From Burkholderia sp. BCC0322 (lineage in GTDB: Bacteria; Pseudomonadota; Gammaproteobacteria; Burkholderiales; Burkholderiaceae), in assembly GCF_902833045.1 (NCBI RefSeq), contig NZ_CADFDU010000001.1:699927-763926 (forward strand): a stretch of 64,000 nt of DNA. Direction: 5' to 3'. The position numbers and the translations under genes are program-made. The notes under the pieces are model-generated. The model ran no database searches, was not told where the DNA came from, and saw only the letters and a list, made by a program, of their open reading frames with translations. Positions 16,250 to 24,040 of the stretch are shown here, piece by piece; the first letter of the stretch is position 1; each line of letters starts with the position of its first letter.

Positions 16250-16724
16250 GCGGGGCATTTGCGTCGTCGCGGTGTCTGCTGATGGCGTTCCGGATTTAAA
16301 GCCTTTGCATGTCATGCTCTACCCGCGCGAGTGAAACGTCTGGACGGGCGTCTACTCGTCCTGCTCTGGCAACGGCCCGAAGGTACGGCGTCTTCGCTGC
16401 AGTGCCCTCTCTGGTTGCTTTGTTAGCTTACTTGCGCTGCGGCTATCTGCGAGCAAGCCCATTTTGGGTGGGTCTGAGCATCGCTGAATCGAGTCCGCTG
16501 ATTCCGCCAGGGCGACCATCTCCGACTCGAACCCTTTAGATTTGGAGCCCTGCATCGGTTCTATTTGGCACCTCGCCAAGAGAATCAAACGGAGAACGTT
16601 AAAGGGGTTTCTTTTCCCTATCAATCGAGAGCTTCGAGACGACGGCAAACCGTTTGCATCGGCAGATTGAGGGGGATGTCAAACAGTTTTCTGTTAGGGC
16701 GAGGTGAGGCTATCATTCAAATTC
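16250..16724. other. Intergenic region at the left of the AT-richer block
   Basis: About 475 bases with only short, unconvincing frames on both strands. Composition shifts here toward that of the defence genes. AT-rich stretches between 16600 and 16725 probably contain the promoter of the next gene. Confidence 0.35.
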
Positions 16725-18059
16725 ATGAAGACCCCGTACGTCCCCCATTTCTTCGGAACCGACGCGTTGGCAAAGGTGGCCGACCGGATTGGCTGGCTAA
16801 CAGTCGGCGTTGCCTCGTCCATAGCGTGGCCAGTTGATGACGTTTGGGTTCAATACGACGGCTCTGAATACCTGCTCCACGGGGTTCGACAGGAGGGGCA
16901 GCGACGTATAGCGCCGAGCGTCAGCACACCGGCTACTCGCGAGGAAATTGATGAAGCCCTTTCGCGGCTTTATCGGTTCGTGTCCGTGCTCGGTTTCTTC
17001 AAGCGGGGATATGTAGATATCACTGGCCGAAATTGGGCCGGTCACGTCATGCGCAACGTCACGCTAGGTGAATCGCTTGGCACGGTGCTTCAGGGAGGGG
17101 AGCGGGGATTCAGCTGTAATCACATGCCAATTGTTGAGGATGACAAAGTGCGTAAGGCACTTGCATTCCTCCGCGAGGGGCGCAGATTGGAACGGGTGCA
17201 TGAACCCTACTCGTTCCTGTCGTTTTTTAAAGTCATAGAGAGCCAGTTTCGGCCGCGTGATCGTGTTGCATGGGTTGAGGAAAACTTGGCGCTTGTCACG
17301 CAGGAGCGGGCCGTCAACCGCATCAATGAGTTACGGGGACAAGGTGTAAACGTCAACCAGCATCTGTTCGATTCCGGGCGATGCGCGGTGGCTCACGCGA
17401 GCGTAGACGGTAACATTGTGGACCCGGACATACCGGCAGACCGGAAGCGCATTGCCGCTGACCTAGACATAATTTCGGCACTGGCAGACCGCTACATCAA
17501 AATTGACGCGGGCGTGCCTGACGAGATGGACCTTTACAAGTCACGGGATCGCGTAGCGCCGTGGCATGCTTTGATGCCCGCAGAATCCGTCGCCACGTTG
17601 AAAGCCGGTGGTAATTTGGGCTCGGAAAAAGATCTTGGCCAGCTCGATGGCGCGACGGTGTCAGTGCGGTTGTGGCCTGATGCACCCGCTCCGCAGTTCG
17701 AACGGATGACGCTGCTGCCGACGGCGAGCGTTAATGGTGCTGTGAAATTCATTGCACTGAGTGCCCACGGCACCATCGTGCTGGCGTTCGCGATGGACGT
17801 GAAAAACGGCCGTATGCATACGCTGCTGAACGAGGGTGGTATGCGCGCTGGCGTTGAAATTGGGGAAGAAGATATCGAGGATTACACGCGCTACTTCCAT
17901 AGTGTCGTGGGTAACCGCATTGTAGAGCTGATTATCGACGGCACTGAGCCGGTTGACTGTGAGGTAGTTATACCAGTCAACATCATTCCGCAGGCGCCAG
18001 AAGAGGCAGTTGCCCATGCTCTCGACCAGTTCAGGCGGTCTAGGCAGCAGGGCGTCTAG
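16725..18059 (+). CDS. MauJ-like protein with HEPN-type R-x4-H motif
   Basis: 444 residues from the ATG at 16725; an in-frame GTG at 16704 is possible. The region around YSFLSFFKVIESQF (162-175) and the later SGRCAVAHAS (218-226) recalls proteins annotated as methylamine utilisation protein MauJ, but no other mau gene is near. Arg219 and His224 form R-x4-H, the motif of HEPN ribonucleases. The C-terminal third is a beta-rich domain (FIALSAHGTIVLAFAMDVKNG). Codon use is AT-richer than in the flanking genes. It precedes a second R-x4-H protein and a Hachiman system, so a defence role is plausible but unproven. The name MauJ should not be taken as function. Confidence 0.6.
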   Translation: MKTPYVPHFFGTDALAKVADRIGWLTVGVASSIAWPVDDVWVQYDGSEYLLHGVRQEGQRRIAPSVSTPATREEIDEALSRLYRFVSVLGFFKRGYVDITGRNWAGHVMRNVTLGESLGTVLQGGERGFSCNHMPIVEDDKVRKALAFLREGRRLERVHEPYSFLSFFKVIESQFRPRDRVAWVEENLALVTQERAVNRINELRGQGVNVNQHLFDSGRCAVAHASVDGNIVDPDIPADRKRIAADLDIISALADRYIKIDAGVPDEMDLYKSRDRVAPWHALMPAESVATLKAGGNLGSEKDLGQLDGATVSVRLWPDAPAPQFERMTLLPTASVNGAVKFIALSAHGTIVLAFAMDVKNGRMHTLLNEGGMRAGVEIGEEDIEDYTRYFHSVVGNRIVELIIDGTEPVDCEVVIPVNIIPQAPEEAVAHALDQFRRSRQQGV

Positions 18060-18061
18060 TT

Positions 18062-18184
18062 ATGCCTTATCAGGTAACTCTTAGCCGCCGGTCCGACGAA
18101 GAGGTCACCGCGAAGTACGGTGTGAGTAGGAGGATGTACACCTATTGCGTCTCGATGACCCGCGTGAACCGGCAGTTTCGGTGA
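18062..18184 (+). CDS. Possible 40-residue peptide
   Basis: An ATG two bases after the stop of the MauJ-like gene opens a 40-codon frame with Arg-rich, polar content and no recognised motif. Its end overlaps another short frame (18145-18345, TTG start) that itself overlaps the next gene. The two might be halves of a frameshifted small gene. Coupling to the upstream stop is the only support. Confidence 0.25.
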   Translation: MPYQVTLSRRSDEEVTAKYGVSRRMYTYCVSMTRVNRQFR

Positions 18185-18328
18185 CGAGGGAGCCGCAGCG
18201 AAAGCGGCGTGATGTGTTTATGCGGCCGCCTCAGTTGGTACTCAAAGCGCTTGCAGTCCCCAGCGGTATGTGTAAAGAGATGCACCATTTCCGGCGGGCG
18301 TTGGAGATGACCAGAAAAAAGGGCTGCA

Positions 18329-18922
18329 ATGAGCTTTGCCAATGAATTCGCAGTCGTAGACTTGGTAGCAAAGAGCCAACTCGCAACCAGCGCGGTAGAT
18401 GCATTTTCGCTCGCCATCGTCAAGATGGAGCGGCAAATGCGGAAGCTCTTTACATATCTCGTCTATCAGGCTCACGCTTTCGGTCCTGAAAGTGTGGAAG
18501 AACTTAGACAAGTGTTGGGTGCGAGTAGGAAAGCGTACTTTGAAGGTTTCGAGCGAGGCATAAATGAACTTTCCGCAGCCTCAATCGAAAAAATGGTGGG
18601 GCAGCAATACAATGGACTTCGGCCAATCCTTGTGGACGCATTGGACGTTCGAAACAAAGTCTTCCACGGCCAATTGACTACGCGTTGTCTCCAGCGAGAC
18701 CAACTCGATGAGCTGACCGACTTTATCAGGCACTGGTGCAATTTGCTTGCCGACGGGGCAAGCAGAGCAGTTGGATACGACGGGTTTGGGCGCAACTCGT
18801 TTCAAAAAGGGCCAGACGGGCTGGTAGAGACGTTCAAAGTTCAAATAGACACGGTGGAAAAGTATCGAGCATTTATCCGGGACCATGTAGAGCGGCCCTC
18901 GCGCCGAGGTCAAGGGGTATAG
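18329..18922 (+). CDS. Predicted HEPN-domain protein
   Basis: 197 residues, almost wholly alpha-helical by composition. DVRNKVFHGQLT carries Arg108 and His113 in the R-x4-H arrangement with the Asn after Arg and Gly after His that mark HEPN domains. HEPN proteins are often RNases of toxin, abortive infection and CRISPR systems. The preceding helices (VDAFSLAIVKMERQMRKLFTYL) and following helix (LDELTDFIRHWCNLLAD) fit the four-helix HEPN core. It ends with a basic tail. It lies between the MauJ-like gene and hamA in the AT-richer block. RNase activity is inferred from the motif only; no MNT partner is seen next to it. Confidence 0.6.
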   Translation: MSFANEFAVVDLVAKSQLATSAVDAFSLAIVKMERQMRKLFTYLVYQAHAFGPESVEELRQVLGASRKAYFEGFERGINELSAASIEKMVGQQYNGLRPILVDALDVRNKVFHGQLTTRCLQRDQLDELTDFIRHWCNLLADGASRAVGYDGFGRNSFQKGPDGLVETFKVQIDTVEKYRAFIRDHVERPSRRGQGV

Positions 18923-19322
18923 CATTCGCGAAATTGCTGGCGGCGGGCAAGAGGGGAATTTTTTAGCGAAAAGAGAACGTTTCATCTGCATCTTTTCAAT
19001 AAATCGTTGCCAACGATATCGCAACCACTTGCATCCAGGCAACATGGGTAGTTACGAAATTTCCGCCGTAACCATCTCCGCTGTCAAAATTGACAGGATG
19101 CCCTCAACTTTCTGCGGCATCGACCGTAGATACGTCAAGCAGTATAGTTTTCGTCTTGGACGCGCGATGTCGATTGAGAAGCGTCAACGCGCAACGAATC
19201 ATCGTTGGAGCCTAGCCGTCAGTGCGCCCTCATGGCGTTCGGCGAGTCAAGATATGCAAGACGCGTATCTTGACGGTGCTCTCTCCACCTGTTTCTGGGG
19301 GGGGGCGGAAAACTGCGTGAAA
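18923..19322. other. Region between the HEPN gene and the chosen hamA start
   Basis: About 400 bases. The hamA frame is open from 19029, so part may be coding if an upstream start (ATG 19044) is used. This stretch has no recognisable domain. It includes the nine-G tract at 19297-19305 and AT-rich sequence at 18955-19010 suitable for a promoter. Confidence 0.4.
19297..19305 (+). repeat. G9 homopolymer before hamA
   Basis: Nine consecutive G bases, in a region where such runs are otherwise absent. It ends 17 bases before the ATG at 19323. If an upstream start is used it lies inside the coding sequence, where a one-base slip would shift the frame. Confidence 0.8.
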
Positions 19323-20384
19323 ATGACCGATAATGATGTGGCTAGCATGCTTCGCATGCAAGTTTCTAATAGTCGATATTTCGACCAACCAGTTGTCCGT
19401 GTCTTCAAAATGGAAGCCAACAACGCAGTGAACTCGAGAATCGAGCAGTACTTCAAACCTCTCATCGGCAAGCATATTGTCGTGAACCGAATACGCCGGA
19501 TATCGACGGGTGGCAAATTGGAACCGTCTGTCTCGGCGCATTTCCTGTATCCAGCGTTCGAGCGTGGAAAGCCGGCGATGGACGCACTCATCGAGGCCTT
19601 GAAACTAGAGATTCCAGCTTTTTGCACTACAAAGCAAGAGCGAGCGAAAGCGTTGGCGAAGGATAGAGCAGGAGGATTGGAAACCTTCGAGACGCAAATG
19701 TTAGTAGACAAAGCGAGACGACTGTTCATCAAAGCCACGGCGGGAAAGAAGGACTCTGGCGAAGGCGGGGAGCTATTGCTGTTCGCGTTCATCGAGCATT
19801 TCCTTGAGGCGCCCATCATTTTATCCAAGATGAGGTTGAAGACAAACACACAGATGCCCGTGCATGGAGCTGATGGTGTTCACGCAAGATGGGACAGTGA
19901 AGGCAATCGGCTTGTCGTCATATTTGGTGAATCTAAGGTCCATGCATCGATTCACGGAGCGCTCAAGGCCGCTGCGGAATCAGTTGGCTCTTTCGTCGCA
20001 GATGTCGAAGGCAGAAAAACGCATGAGCTTCTGTTGACGACTGACCACGTTGACCTCGATGGTTTTCCTGAAGAGTACAAGGAGGAGCTCATACGCTATC
20101 TCCATCCATTCGCTACGGAAGAGGGCGCACGTCGTCAAGAAAGATTTGCCATCTTGCTTGCGTATACGTCGAAAGGATACGCGACGCTAGACAGGCTTAC
20201 GGCTACTGAAGCGGAGAGGGCGTTCTTGGACGACTACAACACGAAACTGTCGCCGGCACTGCGTCTCGCAAAGAAACATCTCGCGCAGGCTGGCGTGGAA
20301 CTCGATACAGTCGACCTGTTCGTTTTGCCTATGCCAAGTGTGCAGGAATTTCGCGACAAGTTCGACGAGGTGCTGGATGGCTGA
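19323..20384 (+). CDS. hamA: HamA, DUF1837 nuclease of a Hachiman antiphage system
   Basis: 353 residues from the ATG at 19323; an ATG at 19044 would add 93 residues without recognisable similarity. The DUF1837 core is clear: GGELLLFAFIEHFLEAP (148-164), LSKMRLKTNTQMPVHGADGV (167-186) and IFGESKVHASIHGAL (200-214). Asp184 and Glu203-x-Lys205 make a PD-(D/E)xK-like active site, as known for HamA, a DNA-degrading effector held by HamB. The stop overlaps the hamB start by 8 bases, so the two are translated together. A G9 tract lies just upstream. Family assignment is strong; the N-terminal boundary is uncertain. Confidence 0.85.
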   Translation: MTDNDVASMLRMQVSNSRYFDQPVVRVFKMEANNAVNSRIEQYFKPLIGKHIVVNRIRRISTGGKLEPSVSAHFLYPAFERGKPAMDALIEALKLEIPAFCTTKQERAKALAKDRAGGLETFETQMLVDKARRLFIKATAGKKDSGEGGELLLFAFIEHFLEAPIILSKMRLKTNTQMPVHGADGVHARWDSEGNRLVVIFGESKVHASIHGALKAAAESVGSFVADVEGRKTHELLLTTDHVDLDGFPEEYKEELIRYLHPFATEEGARRQERFAILLAYTSKGYATLDRLTATEAERAFLDDYNTKLSPALRLAKKHLAQAGVELDTVDLFVLPMPSVQEFRDKFDEVLDG

Positions 20385-22929
20385 CTTTAGAACAAGATTG
20401 GCAGACGAGGTCTCGTCAAACAGAGAGTTTTGTGCGGCATATGATGTCCTGCAGAGAGACAGTCTAAGCTCGTTATTGAATGGGAACAGGCGGCTCAGTT
20501 CGGCCCTGGCCACGAAACTCCTCCGTTCGGCTCTAATCTTTGCTCAGAGCAGCCGCGAGTCTCACTTCATGCTAGCGCAGAACATTGCTTACTGCCTTGC
20601 GACAGCGTCTATCACCGATGAAGAGCGTATCGTGTGTCGCCATATTATGGCAAGCGTCGGAAATTTTCCGGCGGGCGAATTCATTTCATCGGAAGTGGGG
20701 GACGATTGCCAACTGCCTTGGCAATTGGCGTTGTCGGAACTAGCGAGGCGAGAAGGTAATACGGTGCTTGTATCGGGAAAACCCGAGCTGTTCACTGATT
20801 TTCAGCGTAATGTCTGGAATGAACTGCAGCAACGGCAGCATGTCAGTGTTAGAGCGCCGACCTCCGCAGGGAAGTCATACATCGTCCAAGCTTTCATCAA
20901 AGAAACGCTTGAAAAATCCGATGCTGTGCTCGACATCGCGTACATCGTTCCCTCTCGGTCATTGATTCACGAAGTTCAAGGGAACCTCGCCCGGTTGCTC
21001 GAACAACTGCCGACCCCGCCGGTTATCAGCAGCGTACCTCGAACAAGGCCCGAACTTGCGTCACACCAATCGCGAGTCTTTGTTTTTACGCAAGAACGTC
21101 TGCGAACCGCTCTCGACCAGAGCGATTTGTCGCTCGACATACTCATTGTCGATGAAGCTCAGCAAATCGCGGATGGGGCGAGAGGAATGCTCTTGCTGGA
21201 TTGCCTCGAAGACGTCGCGTCAAGAATGCCGCAGTCCAGGTTACTCTTCATTACCCCTGGGACGCAGAGCGCAGCTACCATCGGTAGATTGCTTGGCGTT
21301 CACGGCGTAGTGGATGTTGGAACGAATCTGAGGCCAGTGCGGCAGAATCTGATTTTCGTCAATTTCGAAGAGGCCAAGCGTGACGAGCATATGGTGCTGA
21401 CGCTCCAGCGGCCTGAAGGCGGGCGGCTCACTATCGGGAGGTTGCCGGCCAGGCCTTCGAATACTGAAATCGGCCGCTTCATCGATGCGATACTCCAGCT
21501 CGGGACGGAGGGGCAGAGCCTCGTTTACGCTTCTTCCAAGCATCCCGCGGAGAGCATCGCGAATGAGTTGGCAAACGCCAGTAAGTGTGAACCGAACGCA
21601 CGTTTGCTCGAGTTGGCTGGATTCATTCGAAAACACGTCCACCCGGAATTTACCTTGGCAAACTGTGTGGAACGCGGTGTGGGGTTCCATTTCGGCAATA
21701 TGCCGACAAACCTCACAAAGGCCATAGAAGAGTACTTCGTAGAAGGCTTGCTGCATACATTGGTCTGCACGTCGACTCTCCTTCAGGGGGTCAACCTTCC
21801 TGCTCGCAACATCTTCTTGTACAAGCCGGAGAAAGGCAACCACACGCCGATGAATCCGGATGACTTCTGGAATTTGGCGGGGCGTGCCGGACGGCTCAAG
21901 AAGGATACTCACGGGAACGTCTTCTTGGTTAGCTATGACACGTGGAAGAATAGGCCGGCCCACGAACCTCCGTCGACAGAGGTTACTGCCGCGTTTACAA
22001 CGGCACTGACGACAGAGCAGAAGACTCTCTTGAAGTTCGCACAAAACGCTAATCACCGCTCCGGCGTACGCCAGACGGCATTCGCCGAAAGTGTATTTTC
22101 TCGTTTGGTTACTGACATCAAAACTGGTGCACTTGCAGAGACGGTTCGGCGCGTTGCGCCAAACGGTCTTCACGCCGATGCTATACAGACGATTGCGGTG
22201 GTAGAAGAGCAGTTGGATAAGGTGACCCTTCCGCCGGAAGTGCTGAAACGTCATGGGATGATTTCGCCACTACGTCAGCAGCAAATGTATGACGTGCTTC
22301 GGGTCGCGGTTCGCGCAGGGCAGCTCGAGGAGCACGTACCTCTTCATCCTCAGCACAAATACAGCGAGGTGAAGACTCGCTTCATGTTCATTCTTTCTCT
22401 AATTCATACGAATCTCGAAGGTATTTCGAATCGTGCCCACCGTTACTACAGTTGGTTCGCTTTGTCGTGGATGAGAGGTCGTTCCTTGTACGAGATGATT
22501 GACTTCCAGCTTAAAAGGGCCAGGGAGAAAGCGAAGGAGGAGGGGTATGACGGGCTCGTGCCTGCGGGCGAAACGATTAAGAGTGTGATGAAGCAAATCG
22601 AGGAGCAGTTGAGGTTCAAATATGTGAAATTCGTCGCTTGCTACATCGACCTACTTCGCTTGGCGGCTTTAACGGAGAAGGGTTTGGATTTGCAAGATAT
22701 TCCGCCTATTCCGCTTTTCTTGGAGCTCGGGGCTTGCTCAGGAACGATGATTGGATGCATGGACTTGGGAATGTCAAGAATTGCGGCAAGAGAGGTGACA
22801 GACGTTTTGGATGGCCGGGACTTGAACTCTGTAATTGTCAAGAAAAGATTGAAGGCGCTATCGCCCGAGCGATTTAGACGGTTGTCACCCTTAGTTAGGC
22901 GAGAATTGCAGAGGCTCGCGTTGATTTGA
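20377..22929 (+). CDS. hamB: HamB, DEAD/Ski2-like helicase of a Hachiman antiphage system
   Basis: 850 residues from the ATG at 20377, inside the end of hamA. Superfamily 2 helicase motifs are in order: Walker A APTSAGKS (160-167), DEAQ Walker B (259-262), FITPG (motif III-like, 291-295), and motif VI NLAGRAGRLKKD in the second RecA domain. The long C-terminal half is helical and typical of Ski2-like enzymes. In Hachiman, HamB is the ATP-driven sensor that loads on DNA and releases the HamA nuclease upon phage damage. Direction, order and overlap with hamA match known systems. No integrity problem is seen: no stop or frameshift. Confidence 0.87.
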   Translation: MADFRTRLADEVSSNREFCAAYDVLQRDSLSSLLNGNRRLSSALATKLLRSALIFAQSSRESHFMLAQNIAYCLATASITDEERIVCRHIMASVGNFPAGEFISSEVGDDCQLPWQLALSELARREGNTVLVSGKPELFTDFQRNVWNELQQRQHVSVRAPTSAGKSYIVQAFIKETLEKSDAVLDIAYIVPSRSLIHEVQGNLARLLEQLPTPPVISSVPRTRPELASHQSRVFVFTQERLRTALDQSDLSLDILIVDEAQQIADGARGMLLLDCLEDVASRMPQSRLLFITPGTQSAATIGRLLGVHGVVDVGTNLRPVRQNLIFVNFEEAKRDEHMVLTLQRPEGGRLTIGRLPARPSNTEIGRFIDAILQLGTEGQSLVYASSKHPAESIANELANASKCEPNARLLELAGFIRKHVHPEFTLANCVERGVGFHFGNMPTNLTKAIEEYFVEGLLHTLVCTSTLLQGVNLPARNIFLYKPEKGNHTPMNPDDFWNLAGRAGRLKKDTHGNVFLVSYDTWKNRPAHEPPSTEVTAAFTTALTTEQKTLLKFAQNANHRSGVRQTAFAESVFSRLVTDIKTGALAETVRRVAPNGLHADAIQTIAVVEEQLDKVTLPPEVLKRHGMISPLRQQQMYDVLRVAVRAGQLEEHVPLHPQHKYSEVKTRFMFILSLIHTNLEGISNRAHRYYSWFALSWMRGRSLYEMIDFQLKRAREKAKEEGYDGLVPAGETIKSVMKQIEEQLRFKYVKFVACYIDLLRLAALTEKGLDLQDIPPIPLFLELGACSGTMIGCMDLGMSRIAAREVTDVLDGRDLNSVIVKKRLKALSPERFRRLSPLVRRELQRLALI

Positions 22930-22987
22930 CACATATAAGAATCTTCCGAGAGCAATCAAACACGCCTACGGCGCGCGCAGGTGACGA

Positions 22988-23275
22988 ATGCTGAACTTCA
23001 AAGATTGGTGTGCGACAGAGAAATCTACCGTGGGATTACATGAGTTGCGCGTGGTTACCGTCAACCCGGCAAAGCTAAGTATCGGAATTGCCGCGACTGC
23101 CGAAGTCGTTCCGTCTCATTACGCGTCGGAGGAGCGTATTGCCCGACTTTTGTCTCGGTTGGGGAAGCCGGAAACTTCGGAGAACTTTGCTCCGCGAGCC
23201 TCGACCGGACTGGCTACATTCGTGACGAGACTGCTAAAGGTCCGTAGACGGAGCCTATACAGGTCAGGGCACTGA
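22988..23275 (+). CDS. Small orphan protein after hamB, possibly truncated
   Basis: 95 residues. Not recognised with certainty. The first 65 residues look like the N-terminus of a longer, folded protein (FKDWCATEKSTVGLHELRVV and YASEERIARLLSRLGKPE), whereas the last 30 are Ser/Arg-rich and unlike a natural end, so a frameshift or truncation is suspected. It begins 58 bases after hamB in the same direction and has matching base composition. It may be an accessory gene of the defence locus in decay. Confidence that it is a real gene or gene fragment is moderate; function unknown. Confidence 0.4.
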   Translation: MLNFKDWCATEKSTVGLHELRVVTVNPAKLSIGIAATAEVVPSHYASEERIARLLSRLGKPETSENFAPRASTGLATFVTRLLKVRRRSLYRSGH

Positions 23276-23704
23276 TTACGCGATTCATTCGGAGTTATAC
23301 CCGAGCGTGAGTTAGCCCAGTTGGTACTTGGTAATCGGGGGAGAGTTACCAGGAAGTTAAGCGTCCACTGCGAGCGCGGCACGAATAGTTGGGACGAAGG
23401 CCAAGGGGTCAGCACAAAAAGCTTTCTGTTTCGTGCTGAGACAAGAATTGGTTGTTCGCGAGCGACAAAAATTGTGCAACTACAGACCGATTATAGCTAC
23501 AACGCACTGGATGCAAGTTTTTTGCGCTAGTAACTGGCTAAGCAGAAACTCTCTAGTCCGCAGTACGGGTTCCCCCGCGTTGCGAACGACTCTAGGTAAT
23601 ACTGTAACACCGCGATGTGTCCTTTAGCCATCAGGCTCTGTGCCATGGAAACTCGGCCCCTGACTGTGCTTGAAAGTCTACATGCTTCGGGTTCTGGGAG
23701 GTAA

Positions 23705-23742
23705 GTAGGGGCTCGGCCTACTGCTTTTCGCCCCGTTTTTTT
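23705..23742 (+). terminator. Possible terminator downstream of the defence genes
   Basis: GTAGG (23705-23709) and CCTAC (23717-23721) can pair around GGCTCGG. Further on, CCCC is followed by a run of seven T. The T-run is 14 bases after the hairpin, so the match to a standard intrinsic terminator is loose. Confidence 0.3.
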
Positions 23743-23913
23743 GGGGAAAATCTGCTATGGGAGGTGGAGGCGGGACTATTTGGAGCCGCGGGGCGCTTTC
23801 ATTTTGGCTGACGGCATGAGACCGGGTTGACGCCCCGAACACCCGCTTGATGGAATTATTTCGGTGTAACTTTTTCGGATTCTCCTCGCTGAAGTGAGTA
23901 ATTTTTCGTTGCA

Positions 23914-24008
23914 GGATTAGAGGCGTTTACGTCAAAAAACAAGCGTTTTGATCCAAAAACTGGGTCCTGACGGGATGGAAGCGTTTACGTGAAAACGCTT
24001 CTAATCCG
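23914..24008. repeat. Cluster of repeated AGCGTTTACGT-type motifs next to glmS
   Basis: Direct copies are GGCGTTTACGTCAAAA (from 23922) and AGCGTTTACGTGAAAA (from 23980), with a diverged AAGCGTTTTGATCCAAAA at 23941-23958. An inverted copy, AAACGCTTC (23993-24001), makes a 9-bp hairpin with GAAGCGTTT (23978-23986). The outer parts GGATTAGAGGCGT and its near reverse complement ACGCTTCTAATCC extend this into a large imperfect inverted repeat. Such arrays occur at transposon ends and in replication or operator sites; which one applies here is not known. Confidence 0.55.
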
Positions 24009-24019
24009 GATTGCCACTG

Positions 24020-24040
24020 AAAAGGGCATGAAACGCCCCC
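24020..24040 (-). terminator. glmS terminator
   Basis: Read on the minus strand directly after the glmS stop, GGGC and GCCC pair around a 7-base loop and are followed by TTTT. The stem is short (4 GC pairs), but place and T-run fit an intrinsic terminator. The attTn7 insertion point would fall in or just beyond it. Confidence 0.5.

Larger units (their letters stand above)
23276..24019. other. Gene-free right end of the accessory region
   Basis: About 745 bases without a credible gene. It holds a hairpin plus T7 run (23705-23747), a cluster of repeated motifs (23914-24008) and then the glmS terminator. No transposase, integrase or tRNA is found, and no known Tn7 end sequence was recognised. 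Confidence 0.5.

Noticed and set aside
16725-18059. A methylamine utilisation function for the MauJ-like protein
   Set aside because: No mau genes are present. The R-x4-H motif and defence neighbours point elsewhere, so the name is not taken as function.
18145-18345. A 66-codon frame with TTG start between the 40-residue peptide and the HEPN gene
   Set aside because: Rare start, no ribosome binding site and overlap with the HEPN gene start. It could be half of a frameshifted gene, but the evidence is too thin to list.
23276-24040. Tn7-like element ends or transposase genes next to glmS
   Set aside because: Position fits attTn7, but no TGT...ACA end, no tnsABC and no target duplication could be seen; only the motif array is reported.
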